From NCBI RefSeq assembly GCF_024643285.1, contig NZ_JAMSLW010000008.1:1-64000 (forward strand): 64,000 nt of DNA, read 5' to 3'. This stretch comes from Parapedobacter lycopersici (GTDB lineage: Bacteria; Bacteroidota; Bacteroidia; Sphingobacteriales; Sphingobacteriaceae). Positions 19,095 through 27,416 of this stretch are shown here, piece by piece. The position numbers were made by a program, and so were the translations under genes. Each line of letters opens with the position of its first letter. The first letter of the stretch is position 1. The notes beneath the pieces are model-generated. The model was given only the letters and a program-made list of their open reading frames with translations. It was not told the origin of the DNA and searched no databases.

Positions 19095-19973
19095 ATGGAA
19101 GACAAAAAGCGCATGCTGTTTGTGATCAATCCGATATCGGGGGGAAAGAAAAAAAAGGATGTTGAAAAGCGGATATTGGAAGAACTCGACCCAGAGCAAT
19201 ATGTGGTGGAATTTGCGGTCAGCGAACATCCGGGCCATGCTTATCAGCTCAGTGCCGCAGCTGTATCCGCAGGGATTGATGCGGTGGTGGCCGTTGGCGG
19301 AGATGGGACAATCAATGAAGTAGCGTCTGCCCTGAAAGGAACCGATGTGCGGCTGGGTATTGTGCCGGAAGGGTCGGGGAACGGGTTGGCGCTTTACCTC
19401 GGTATCCCGCTCAACGAACGGGCAGCCATTAAACGGCTGAGCCGCTACGAGAGTCTTACGATAGACTGCGGTTCAATTAATGGGCAGTTCTTCTTTAATA
19501 TGGCAGGGATCGGGTTTGACGCATCGGTAAGTGACCGCTTTGCCAACGACAACATCCGGGGACCCATTGGTTATTTAAAAGCAGTAATCAGCGAGATCAG
19601 CACATACAAGCCTAAAAAGTATACACTGACCATTGATGGAGAAACGATTGAGCGGGAGGCCTTCATGATCAGCGTAGCCAATTCCCCACAGTATGGGAAT
19701 AATGCATACGTGGCACCCCAGGCTTCGATAAATGACGGTGTTTTGGACGTCTGTATTATTCATAAATTTCCATTATACACATTTCCCATGATGCTGTTTC
19801 ATCTTTTTAATAAGACCGCCGACCAATCCGAATACGTGGAGATTATTCCGGGCCGGCGGATCCGTATACTCCGGGAAACCAACGATGCGGTACATGTGGA
19901 CGGTGAGCCCAAGGAAATGGATATGACACTGGATATTCAGGTGCATCCTGCATCGTTAAAAGTGCTCAGTTGA
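19095..19973 (+). CDS. Diacylglycerol kinase-family lipid kinase
   Basis: 292-residue lipid kinase of the DagK/YegS/sphingosine-kinase superfamily. The N-terminal catalytic domain has FVINPISGGKKK at 9-20 and the nucleotide-binding VVAVGGDGTINEVASAL at about 64-80, then GSGNGLALYLGIP. The C-terminal beta-sandwich domain ends with VDGEPKEMDMTLDIQV, which contains the conserved DGE. It phosphorylates a lipid, such as diacylglycerol, at the inner membrane, but the exact substrate is not determinable. A SUI1-like gene follows 58 bases downstream. Confidence 0.9.
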   Translation: MEDKKRMLFVINPISGGKKKKDVEKRILEELDPEQYVVEFAVSEHPGHAYQLSAAAVSAGIDAVVAVGGDGTINEVASALKGTDVRLGIVPEGSGNGLALYLGIPLNERAAIKRLSRYESLTIDCGSINGQFFFNMAGIGFDASVSDRFANDNIRGPIGYLKAVISEISTYKPKKYTLTIDGETIEREAFMISVANSPQYGNNAYVAPQASINDGVLDVCIIHKFPLYTFPMMLFHLFNKTADQSEYVEIIPGRRIRILRETNDAVHVDGEPKEMDMTLDIQVHPASLKVLS

Positions 19974-20031
19974 GGGGGGCGTATTGCAATATCTTAAAAA
20001 GAATAGCGTTTAAGCAAATACATGATCGAAT

Positions 20032-20379
20032 ATGAAGAAAAAGAGACAGCAGTATAGTGGTGTTGTGTATTCCACGGATGAAACCTTCGCATACCAACAG
20101 GAAGAGGAGGATAATCTCCGGGAGACGCTGCCAAAAAACCAGCAGCAGCTCCGGGTACTGCTTGATAAAAAGATGAGGGGGGGAAAGATCGTCACACTAG
20201 TGAGGGGTTTCATTGGTACAGCAGCCGACTTAAGTGCGCTAGGCAAACAGCTTAAACAGAAATGCGGTGTGGGTGGCAGTGTAAAGGATGACGAGATTAT
20301 TATTCAGGGCGATTTCAGGCAGCGGGTGCTGGATATCCTTATCGCTGAGGGTTATCGGGCGAAACAGGCCGGGGGTTAA
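20032..20379 (+). CDS. SUI1/eIF1-like translation factor (YciH family)
   Basis: 115 residues. The N-terminal 45 are charged and probably disordered. The SUI1 domain follows from QQLRVLLDKKMRGGKIVTLVRGF to the end and includes the conserved LGKQLKQKCGVGGSVKDDEIIIQGDFR. Bacterial homologues resemble eukaryotic initiation factor eIF1 and may influence start-codon choice. That role is interesting in a genome where many mRNAs look leaderless, though this link is speculation. Confidence 0.88.
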   Translation: MKKKRQQYSGVVYSTDETFAYQQEEEDNLRETLPKNQQQLRVLLDKKMRGGKIVTLVRGFIGTAADLSALGKQLKQKCGVGGSVKDDEIIIQGDFRQRVLDILIAEGYRAKQAGG

Positions 20380-20698
20380 TGCGGTGTTGTTCCGTTACGT
20401 AACAATTAAATGATAATCGGTTAAAGTGGATTTTTGGAGTATAATCAGTTGTCAGTAAATTATTTATAGTAGATGAATCGGTCTTATAAAGGTTAATAAT
20501 CAAGAAAAAAACCGGTTTAAATGCGTTAAAAGCATATTAATTTGAATGTTTAATTTGCAATTACAAAAAAAAATAGTTTTCATTGTAAAAAAATTGCTTC
20601 TGCATTACAGAAGCAACGTTTGTTTAAGGAGTGTTGATGCTGCTGCTGCGCACCCCTTGTATATATAAGGCTGACTAACGCTAATTATTGACAAGAAT
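20380..20698. other. AT-rich intergenic region before the exb operon
   Basis: No credible open frame. The stretch holds runs of A and T, one strong hairpin (listed separately) and an imperfect palindrome around 20655-20670 (CCTTG...TAAGG). The promoter of the exb operon lies at its right end. Confidence 0.6.
20594..20616 (-). terminator. Perfect hairpin with a T-run on the minus strand
   Basis: TTGCTTCTG and CAGAAGCAA form a 9-bp stem around a CATTA loop. On the minus strand the stem is followed by seven T, the classic intrinsic-terminator form. On the plus strand it is followed only by CGTTTGTTT. It could end the SUI1 transcript or block antisense transcription. No minus-strand gene ends here. 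Confidence 0.5.
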
Positions 20699-20727
20699 TT
20701 TGTTTTTAGTTTAAAACATTATATTTG
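20699..20727 (+). promoter_or_regulatory. Promoter of the exbB operon
   Basis: TTTG at 20699-20702 and TATATTTG at 20720-20727 form a full -33/-7 pair with 17 bases between them. TTGACA at 20688 may add to it. The predicted A/U-rich leader to the ATG at 20821 is about 87 bases. Confidence 0.7.
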
Positions 20728-20820
20728 CTTTGGCTATATGTAGCTATTCAGGAATTTTTTTGCATAAATTCAAAAAACAATCATATTAAAAAAGAACATT
20801 AAAATCTAAATTTTAGAAAA

Positions 20821-21651
20821 ATGGCAAACGCACCAAAAACAAGTACAGTTAAGAAAGAAAAAAGCAATTCAAGTTCGAATGTTTTTGCAAGTCTATCGAT
20901 TATTATATGTTTTATAATCGGGGCTTTAGTTTGGAAATATATCATGGGTGATCCAAACAACTTTATCGATAACAACCCGGAGAATCAACCTAAACCAGGT
21001 AACTATTTTGGAATGGTTTACCATGCAGGTATCGTTGTACCTGTGTTATTGGGCTTGTTTCTGATGGTGTGGGTGTTCTCTATTGAGCGTTTCATCGTAA
21101 TCAGCAGGGCTTCCGGAAATGGTAACGTAGGTAACTTCGTGCGCAAAATCCAGTCGCTTATCGGCGGTGGCAACATTGATTCGGCAATTGCAGAATGCGA
21201 TAGACAAAAAGGTTCCGTTGCGAACGTAATCAAATCAGGATTGCTTAAGTACAAAGATGTGTCCGCTAACCCGGCCCTTGATACGGAACAGGCAACACTG
21301 GCAATCCAGAAGGAAATTGAGGAAGCTACTGCATTGGAAATGCCGATGCTGGAAAAAAACCTGACGATCATTGCTACTTTGGTATCCATTGGTACACTGT
21401 GCGGACTGTTAGGTACAGTAACCGGGATGATTCGCGCATTCGCGGCGTTAGCTACTGGCGGTGCTCCAGACTCTGCGGCACTTGCAAACGGTATCTCTGA
21501 GGCGTTGGTGAACACGGCAACTGGTATCGCTACCTCTACGATTGCAATCGTATTTTACAACATCTTTACTTCAAAAATTGATACACTTACCTACTCTATT
21601 GACGAAGCTGGTTTTTCTATCGTGCAGACTTACGCAGCCAGTCACAAATAG
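20821..21651 (+). CDS. exbB: ExbB/TolQ/MotA-family proton channel protein
   Basis: Inner-membrane stator that, with ExbD, uses proton flow to energise TonB. 276 residues. There is an N-terminal helix (SLSIIICFIIGALVWKYIMG), a second at about 68-90, a long cytoplasmic loop, then two C-terminal helices. The family core is LLGTVTGMIRAFAALATGG and LANGISEALVNTATGIATSTIAIVFYN. It is the first gene of a seven-gene operon with two ExbD proteins and TonB. Confidence 0.93.
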   Translation: MANAPKTSTVKKEKSNSSSNVFASLSIIICFIIGALVWKYIMGDPNNFIDNNPENQPKPGNYFGMVYHAGIVVPVLLGLFLMVWVFSIERFIVISRASGNGNVGNFVRKIQSLIGGGNIDSAIAECDRQKGSVANVIKSGLLKYKDVSANPALDTEQATLAIQKEIEEATALEMPMLEKNLTIIATLVSIGTLCGLLGTVTGMIRAFAALATGGAPDSAALANGISEALVNTATGIATSTIAIVFYNIFTSKIDTLTYSIDEAGFSIVQTYAASHK

Positions 21652-21735
21652 AGAAAATAAAAAACTTTAGTCGGGTATATGGAAAACCCGTTGAAGTTGC
21701 ATCGTATCAGTATACAGTAAATTAAAATTACCAGG

Positions 21736-22362
21736 ATGCCAAAGGTAAAAGTAAAAAGAGCCAGTACATCGATAGATATGACCGCCATGTGCGATGTGTC
21801 TTTCTTGTTGCTCACGTTTTTTATATTGACAGCCACAGCGCGTGCACCGGAGCCACTTCCGGTAGACACCCCGGCGTCGGTTACACAGGTAAAGGTTCCG
21901 GATACCGATTTGGGACTGATTACCGTGGGCGGCGACGGTAAAGTGTTCTTCGGAGTAAAAGATCGGCATGTACGGGCGAGGATGCTCGAATTGATGTCGG
22001 AGAAATACGCAATGCCCTTTACGGAGCAAGAGCGGGGTCGTTTCTCCTTAATGGAAACATTCGGCGTGCCTATGGGTAATCTGAAGCAGCTTATCGCTTT
22101 GGATGCCACTGCCCAGACGCAGCCGGGGTTACAACCCGGAATCCCGGTGGATTCGACAGACGCATTGAGTAATGAGCTGTTTCACTGGATATACTCAGCA
22201 CGGGTAGCTACCAAGGAATTGCATGACGTAGAAATGCGGGTGTCAATCAAGGGAGATGCCGACGAGAAGTATCCTGAGATAAAGAAAGTAATGGATGTTC
22301 TTCAGAGCCAAAAGGTGAATAAGTTCAGCTTGATTACAAGCTTGAAAAACACCGTGGAATAA
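21736..22362 (+). CDS. exbD: ExbD-family biopolymer transport protein, first copy
   Basis: 208 residues with one N-terminal membrane helix carrying the proton-relay aspartate Asp20 (MTAMCDVSFLLLTFFIL). A periplasmic domain follows. That domain is longer than in classical ExbD (about 140 residues) and has an insert around residues 65-150 (KDRHVRARMLELMSEKYA ...). It pairs with the next ExbD, and both keep the key aspartate, so they may form a mixed dimer in the ExbB ring. Confidence 0.9.
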   Translation: MPKVKVKRASTSIDMTAMCDVSFLLLTFFILTATARAPEPLPVDTPASVTQVKVPDTDLGLITVGGDGKVFFGVKDRHVRARMLELMSEKYAMPFTEQERGRFSLMETFGVPMGNLKQLIALDATAQTQPGLQPGIPVDSTDALSNELFHWIYSARVATKELHDVEMRVSIKGDADEKYPEIKKVMDVLQSQKVNKFSLITSLKNTVE

Positions 22363-22396
22363 GCTGAAGAAATTAACAAATTAAGATTTTAACGCG

Positions 22397-22945
22397 ATGG
22401 CAGAATTAAATCAGGATAGCGGCGGAGGCAAAAAAGGCGGCAAGATCAGAAGTAAAAAGGCCGGTGGCAGGGTAGACCTTACCGCCATGGTGGACTTGGC
22501 GTTTCTGCTGATTACCTTCTTCATGCTGACCACCTCTATCAATAAGCCGAATGCCATGGATGTGGCGTTACCGGATAAGAACGAGGAGAATCCGGAAGAT
22601 CGGCTGGAAGTTGCCGATACCCGGACGATGACCCTGCTGCTGGGATCCAACAATAAGATTGAGTGGTACCTGGGAGAATACAGTAGCCCGATAGAAGGAC
22701 CGGAAGTGGTGGATTATGGAAAAGATGGGATTCGTTCGGTACTCCTGCAAAAGTTGAAGGAGATACCCCAACGAGCAGGAGGTGACCTTATTGTGGTGAT
22801 TCGCCCCAGTGATCGGTCTACGCACCGTAACCTGGTGGATATCCTTGACGAAATGAATATTGTACAAGCACCGATATACATGATCGGAACAATCAGTGAG
22901 GCGGAGATAGAGGTATTGGAACGTGACGGCTTATACAATGAGTAA
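22397..22945 (+). CDS. exbD: ExbD-family biopolymer transport protein, second copy
   Basis: 182 residues. A glycine/lysine-rich cytoplasmic start (SGGGKKGGKIRSKKAGG) leads into VDLTAMVDLAFLLITFFMLTTS with the proton-relay aspartate Asp33. The periplasmic ExbD domain follows (DLIVVIRPSDRSTHRNLVDILDEMNI). It is clearly diverged from the preceding copy. The two-ExbD arrangement is frequent in Bacteroidota Ton systems. Confidence 0.9.
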   Translation: MAELNQDSGGGKKGGKIRSKKAGGRVDLTAMVDLAFLLITFFMLTTSINKPNAMDVALPDKNEENPEDRLEVADTRTMTLLLGSNNKIEWYLGEYSSPIEGPEVVDYGKDGIRSVLLQKLKEIPQRAGGDLIVVIRPSDRSTHRNLVDILDEMNIVQAPIYMIGTISEAEIEVLERDGLYNE

Positions 22946-22973
22946 TTAACTATCACCACATAATATTACACAT

Positions 22974-23804
22974 ATGTTTGGTTCTAAATTAGATATTTTT
23001 AAAAGAGAGTGGCTCGATGTGGTGTTTGAGGGGCGGAATAAAGATTACGGAGCGTATGATCTCCGGAAAATAGCCCCCAAAGCGACAAACATTGGGTTGG
23101 TCGTTGCCTCGATCGGTTTTGTATTGCTGCTGATGGGGCCGGCGATTGCCAGATGGCTCGGTATTAATACCGACAGCGGGCCCGTTGAGAAGATAATAGA
23201 AACGGAAGTGGTACTTTCTGAACCACCCCCGGTAAATGAGGAGGAACCTCCTCCCCCCCCTCCTGTAGAACCTCCTCCCCCCCGGGTAGACCAGGTACGT
23301 ATGCCTGAGCCGAAGGTGGTGCCGGCGGAGCAGGTACAGGATGAGGAGCCGCCTACGGTGGAACAGCTGAAGTTGGCTGATCCGGGATCGAAAACAATCG
23401 AAGGCGACCCGAATGCAGAAATACGTATTGATCTGCCGGTTGGTGAGGGTGAAATTGATGCAGAAGTTACGGAAACTTCAAGTGATCAGATTTTCCAATC
23501 GGTGGAGATCAATCCGGAGCCACCCGGCGGAATGGCTGCATTTATGCAGTGGGTAGGTAAAAATTACCAATATCCGCAGGCAGCAATGGATGCCGGAGTG
23601 AATGGGCAGGTACAGGTTTCCTTTGTTGTGGAGCGTGACGGCAGCCTGACGGACCTGAAGGTTGTAAAAGACCTTAAATTCGGCACCGGGGAAGCAGCTA
23701 TAAAAATGTTGCAGAAGGCACCGAAATGGAGTCCGGGTATTCAGAATGGCCGGCCGGTACGGGTAGCTTATACCCTGCCTATCCGACTTAGCATTCAACA
23801 ATAG
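22974..23804 (+). CDS. tonB: TonB-family energy transducer
   Basis: 276 residues. The cytoplasmic start has NKDYGAYDLRK, typical of Bacteroidota TonB. One membrane helix (residues about 42-62) is followed by a proline-rich spacer (EEPPPPPPVEPPPPR, about 88-103). The TonB C-terminal domain comes last (YPQAAMDAGVNGQVQVSFVVERDGS ... WSPGIQNGRPVRVAYTLPIRL). It transmits the ExbB-ExbD motor force to outer-membrane receptors, such as the barrel at 12492 or others elsewhere in the genome. Confidence 0.94.
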   Translation: MFGSKLDIFKREWLDVVFEGRNKDYGAYDLRKIAPKATNIGLVVASIGFVLLLMGPAIARWLGINTDSGPVEKIIETEVVLSEPPPVNEEEPPPPPPVEPPPPRVDQVRMPEPKVVPAEQVQDEEPPTVEQLKLADPGSKTIEGDPNAEIRIDLPVGEGEIDAEVTETSSDQIFQSVEINPEPPGGMAAFMQWVGKNYQYPQAAMDAGVNGQVQVSFVVERDGSLTDLKVVKDLKFGTGEAAIKMLQKAPKWSPGIQNGRPVRVAYTLPIRLSIQQ

Positions 23805-23809
23805 TAATA

Positions 23810-24043
23810 TTGGCACGGTATCACCATAATGATGGTCCGCAATATAGACAGAAATCGCCCACGAAGCGGTTTCTGTCTGTTTTAGGACTTTTTATGTTTG
23901 GTTTCTATTTTGTGTTGGGACTTGCCATCATTTTTTGGAAGGATTTTCCCCTGCAAATTGACCAAACATACCGGGTATTGTTTGGATTACTGCTCATCGT
24001 ATATTCTTTTTTCAGGTTTGTGCGGCTTTGGCAGAACAGATAA
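23810..24043 (+). CDS. Small two-helix membrane protein in the exb operon
   Basis: 77 residues from a TTG start at 23810. It has a charged N-terminus (RYHHNDGPQYRQKSPTKRF) and two hydrophobic helices (VLGLFMFGFYFVLGLAIIFW and VLFGLLLIVYSFFRFVRLW). No ATG lies before the first helix, so the non-standard start is needed if this is a gene. I do not recognise a family. The location between tonB and the PstS-like gene, with short gaps on both sides, argues that it is real. Confidence 0.65.
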   Translation: MARYHHNDGPQYRQKSPTKRFLSVLGLFMFGFYFVLGLAIIFWKDFPLQIDQTYRVLFGLLLIVYSFFRFVRLWQNR

Positions 24044-24089
24044 TAACAAATAACTTTTTTGTGAAAAAAAGGAGTTTTTTTTCATACTT

Positions 24090-24998
24090 ATGAAAAAATC
24101 ACTATTATTACTGCTCATTATTGGGTTTGGTGTGTTTCTGGAGTCGTGCAATGGCGGACCCTCTAAAGATGATCAGACCATATTGACCGGACGGCTACGC
24201 GTTTTAGTGGATGAAAGCCTGTTGCCTATTATGGAGGAGCAGGCGGCGGTATTCGAGCATATTTACGACTATGCTGAAGTGGAGTTAGTCGATGGACCGG
24301 AAAACCAGCTTGTCGGAAAATTGTTCAACAGGGAGGCGGAAGTCATCGTGTTGACCAGACAATTCACCGAGGAGGAGAAAAAGTTCTTTGAAGCAAGGGA
24401 GTTCCGACCTCGCATAGCGCAATTTGCAACAGATGCCATTGCGCTGATTGCAAATCGAAATGCCCCTGATTCTATCATGACGGTGGATGATGTTATTCAG
24501 ATTATGCGCGGTAACCGGCCGGCCGGTTCGCAAACGCGACTGGTATTTGATAACCCGAACTCAAGTACGGTCCGGTTTTTGAAGGACCTGGCAGGTGTGG
24601 ACTCATTGCCGAGTGAAGGGATCTACGCCATGAGGTCGAATAGCGACGTGTTAAAGCACGTATATGAAACACCGCAATCGATCGGTGTTTTGGGGATCAA
24701 CTGGATTGTGCGTCCCGACAGCAGCTTGCAGCGTTATGTAGACGGGGTAAAGGTGCTGGCGATCAAGGGTCGGGCCGGGGGAGCGGGTGATAGCGGATAT
24801 TACAAACCGACGCAATCAAATTTGGCAGAAGGGTTATATCCACTTTCACGACCGGTTTATTTGATAAATTGCGAGCCGCGCAGGGGATTGGGAATGGGTT
24901 TTTCCGCATTTCTTTCCGGCCTTTCCGGACAGCGGATTATCCTGAAGTCCGGCTTAATGCCGGATAGCCTGCCACCAAGGGAGATTATTATTCGGTAA
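24090..24998 (+). CDS. PstS-like phosphate-binding-domain lipoprotein
   Basis: 302 residues with a lipoprotein signal (lipobox FLESC, Cys20) and a periplasmic-binding-protein fold of the PstS-like group. GRLRVLVDESLLPIMEEQAAVF starts the fold, VIVLTRQFTEEE and FATDAIALIANRNA continue it, and SQTRLVFDNPNSSTVRFLKD matches the ligand-loop region of PstS. No pstC/A/B permease genes follow, so it is not an ordinary ABC uptake protein. As an anchored protein in a Ton operon it may sense or present an anion at the periplasmic face. This is inference. Confidence 0.8.
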   Translation: MKKSLLLLLIIGFGVFLESCNGGPSKDDQTILTGRLRVLVDESLLPIMEEQAAVFEHIYDYAEVELVDGPENQLVGKLFNREAEVIVLTRQFTEEEKKFFEAREFRPRIAQFATDAIALIANRNAPDSIMTVDDVIQIMRGNRPAGSQTRLVFDNPNSSTVRFLKDLAGVDSLPSEGIYAMRSNSDVLKHVYETPQSIGVLGINWIVRPDSSLQRYVDGVKVLAIKGRAGGAGDSGYYKPTQSNLAEGLYPLSRPVYLINCEPRRGLGMGFSAFLSGLSGQRIILKSGLMPDSLPPREIIIR

Positions 24999-25036
24999 TA
25001 CAAATAACAGAGTAACTATTTAATGTAATTAATAAG

Positions 25037-26770
25037 ATGAAGATGATGAAAAGCGCAATGATGTGGGGCGTATCGCTTGCTTTTATGGCCACAACCGTGC
25101 AGGCACAGAGCCTGGACGAAGCTAAGAAAGCAATAGACGCGGAGCAGTATGCCAAAGCCAGAGGCGTATTGGAAACACTGGTCCAAAGTAAACCCAACGC
25201 TGGAGAGAATTATTTTTATTTAGGGCTTGTATATATTCACAACGCTCACTTGGATTCAGCGTTGGCAGTGTTCAATAAAGGGTTGGAGGCAGATCCAAAG
25301 ACCAGTTTGAATGCTGTTGGACAGGGAATTGTGTCCCTTTATAAGGGGGACGCTAATGCTGCGAATACCAAGTTTGTTGAGGTGTCGCAGAGCCTGAAAC
25401 GCCGCGATTACCTTGAGTTGTATCATATTGGCCGTGCTTATGTTGATGCACCAACCCCTGATTATCAGAAGGCAGTTGAATACCTCGAACAGGCAAAGGC
25501 TAAGGACAAGGACAGCGATCCCATGATCCCGTTGGCCATGGGCGATGCTTATTTTGGCCTCAAAAATAATAGTATGGCGTATAAGAGCTATCGTGATGCC
25601 ACGATGCTTGACAATACATTGACCCGTGCTAAGGTACAGATGGCTGTTATTGTCCGGGGCTCACACGCTTGGCAGGAAGCGATAGACGGTTTGCAGAAAA
25701 TTGCTTCCGAAGTTCCTGACTATGCACCTACCTACCGTGAATTAGCTGAAACCTATCATGCCTGGGCACAAACAGCAACGACGGTTGAGGATTACAATGC
25801 CCGTAACAAGCAGGCCGTGGAATTCTACAAGCAGTATATGGATAAAACTGACTATTCAGTTGATTCCCGTATACGCTATGCTGACTTCCTGGTATTCGCA
25901 GGTGATTACACCGAATTGCAGGTGCAGGCCCGTGAACTGGCTGAACTGGAGGATGTAAATCCGAAAGTACTCCGTTACCTGGGTTATTCGGCCTATGAGA
26001 ATGGCGAGTTCCAGGAAAGTAAGAGTGCACTGGATAGACTGTTTAGCCGGATGGAGGCTGATCGGATTATTCCGCGTGACTACCTGCATTTAGGTATGGC
26101 CGATTTAAAATTGGCTGCAACTGATCAGGCTCTTTTTGATGAAGGAATCAGCCACTTGAAGAAAGCGGTTGCAGCAGATTCATCGATCGCGGATGACCTG
26201 CATGATGTAGGCATGGAATTGTTTACCAATAAGCAATACGCAAACGCAGCGAAGGTGTTTGAGATCGCGGCTTCGACACCGACTTCAAGAAATTACATTT
26301 ATGACAACTTCTATCTTGGATTTGCTGGTTACTATGCCGTAGCAACGACACCGTTGGACCAACGTGGGGAAGCACATCAACAATTATTGCAAGAAGCGGA
26401 TTCCGCACTAGGCGTGGTGATTGATAAGGCACCTACCACACAGGATGCCTATCTGTTCCGGGCCCGGGTAAATAACCTGTTGGATGATAACGAAAATCCG
26501 CAGGGTCTTGCCGTTCCCTACTTTGAAAAGTATATCGAGGTGGTGAAGGAAAAGGGCGATGCTGAAGTACAGAAAGCCAAGAATAATTTCATTGAAATTT
26601 ACAATAACCTGGCTGCAATCAACGCGAAAAACGGGGAATACCAAAAAGCCCGGAATTACTTAACAGAAACCCTGAAGCTTGATCCTGAAAATGCGTACGC
26701 TAAGCAAACGATGGCTTATTTAGAGCAAGCATCTACTACTACGTCAGCTCAGGATACCTCAGCCCAGTAG
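25037..26770 (+). CDS. Periplasmic TPR-repeat protein of the exb operon
   Basis: 577 residues with a signal peptide (MMWGVSLAFMATTVQAQ) and tandem tetratricopeptide-type repeats through most of the length. Clear units are near residues 15-90 (AEQYAKARGVLETLVQ ... YIHNAHLDSALAVFNKGLEADPK) and at the C-terminus (NAKNGEYQKARNYLTETLKLDPENAYAKQTMAYL). It ends in a short Ser/Thr/Gln tail (TTTSAQDTSAQ). TPR proteins act as scaffolds, and this one would sit in the periplasm beside the Ton motor parts. It is the last gene before a strong terminator. Confidence 0.85.
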   Translation: MKMMKSAMMWGVSLAFMATTVQAQSLDEAKKAIDAEQYAKARGVLETLVQSKPNAGENYFYLGLVYIHNAHLDSALAVFNKGLEADPKTSLNAVGQGIVSLYKGDANAANTKFVEVSQSLKRRDYLELYHIGRAYVDAPTPDYQKAVEYLEQAKAKDKDSDPMIPLAMGDAYFGLKNNSMAYKSYRDATMLDNTLTRAKVQMAVIVRGSHAWQEAIDGLQKIASEVPDYAPTYRELAETYHAWAQTATTVEDYNARNKQAVEFYKQYMDKTDYSVDSRIRYADFLVFAGDYTELQVQARELAELEDVNPKVLRYLGYSAYENGEFQESKSALDRLFSRMEADRIIPRDYLHLGMADLKLAATDQALFDEGISHLKKAVAADSSIADDLHDVGMELFTNKQYANAAKVFEIAASTPTSRNYIYDNFYLGFAGYYAVATTPLDQRGEAHQQLLQEADSALGVVIDKAPTTQDAYLFRARVNNLLDDNENPQGLAVPYFEKYIEVVKEKGDAEVQKAKNNFIEIYNNLAAINAKNGEYQKARNYLTETLKLDPENAYAKQTMAYLEQASTTTSAQDTSAQ

Positions 26771-26793
26771 TTGAATACAAATTGATAAGATAG

Positions 26794-26825
26794 AAAGCGC
26801 CGGAGTTATTCTCCGGCGCTTTTTT
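26794..26825 (+). terminator. Intrinsic terminator of the exb operon
   Basis: AGCGCCGGAG pairs with CTCCGGCGCT around a TTATT loop and is followed by a run of T. The 10-bp GC-rich stem ends the seven-gene operon. Confidence 0.92.
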
Positions 26826-26881
26826 GGATTTCAGCGAGATCAATTTTAAGTGGCGCGGTTTCCGGACGTCGGAATTTTTAT

Positions 26882-26889
26882 TATGTTTG
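26882..26889 (+). promoter_or_regulatory. TAnnTTTG promoter box for nuoA
   Basis: TATGTTTG matches the -7 consensus and ends 22 bases before the nuoA ATG at 26912. It directly follows the exb terminator. Confidence 0.6.
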
Positions 26890-26911
26890 CGGTGAATTTA
26901 ATCAGACCACT

Positions 26912-27289
26912 ATGGCAGCGGAAGCGTTAAGTACCCCTAATGATTATTTGCCCATATTAATTCAGCTGATTGTTGCAGCTGGTTTTGGTATAGGTACCAT
27001 TTTAATTACTCACCTCATTGGTCCTAAGGTACGTACGGAGAATAAGCTTGGCGCTTTTGAATCAGGTATAGAAGTTGTTGGGAACGCACGTCAGCCGTTT
27101 TCAATCAAGTATTTCATGGTGGCCATCCTGTTCGTTATTTTCGACATCGAAGTCATTTTTATGTATCCCTGGGCGGTTAATTTCCGGGAGTTCGGACTTT
27201 CGGGATTAATTGAGATGTTCGTCTTTATGGCGCTGCTGCTTTTGGGCTTTATTTATGTGATCAAGCGGAAGGCGCTGGAGTGGGACTGA
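26912..27289 (+). CDS. nuoA: NADH-quinone oxidoreductase subunit A
   Basis: Small membrane subunit of complex I (125 residues, three helices). Conserved segments are PKVRTENKLGAFESGIEVVGNARQPFSIKYFMVAILFVIFDIEVIFMYPWAV, with the loop acidic residues of the quinone-site region. It is the first gene of a 14-subunit cluster, but about 125 bases with their own signals separate it from nuoB. Confidence 0.94.
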   Translation: MAAEALSTPNDYLPILIQLIVAAGFGIGTILITHLIGPKVRTENKLGAFESGIEVVGNARQPFSIKYFMVAILFVIFDIEVIFMYPWAVNFREFGLSGLIEMFVFMALLLLGFIYVIKRKALEWD

Positions 27290-27349
27290 TCCTTTATTAG
27301 ATCGTTTCTAAATAAGATAATGCGCCGTGTAAGCGGGCAATATATTTTG

Positions 27350-27357
27350 TAAATTTG
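27350..27357 (+). promoter_or_regulatory. Possible internal promoter before nuoB
   Basis: TAAATTTG is an exact -7 match, 60 bases before the nuoB ATG. It would allow nuoB onward to be expressed apart from nuoA. Confidence 0.4.
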
Positions 27358-27361
27358 TACT

Positions 27362-27390
27362 CACCCGTGTTATTAATGGGTGGGTTTTTT
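27362..27390 (+). terminator. Hairpin plus T-run between nuoA and nuoB
   Basis: CACCC (27362-27366) and GGGTG (27378-27382) form a short stem followed by GGTTTTTTT. It resembles a weak intrinsic terminator or attenuator that could reduce read-through from nuoA into nuoB. Confidence 0.45.
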
Positions 27391-27416
27391 TATTGAATGT
27401 AAAGTGCGGAGTTAGC

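Noticed and set aside
24090-24998. A full phosphate ABC uptake operon around the PstS-like gene
   Set aside because: No PstC, PstA, PstB or PhoU gene is present. The neighbours are Ton components.
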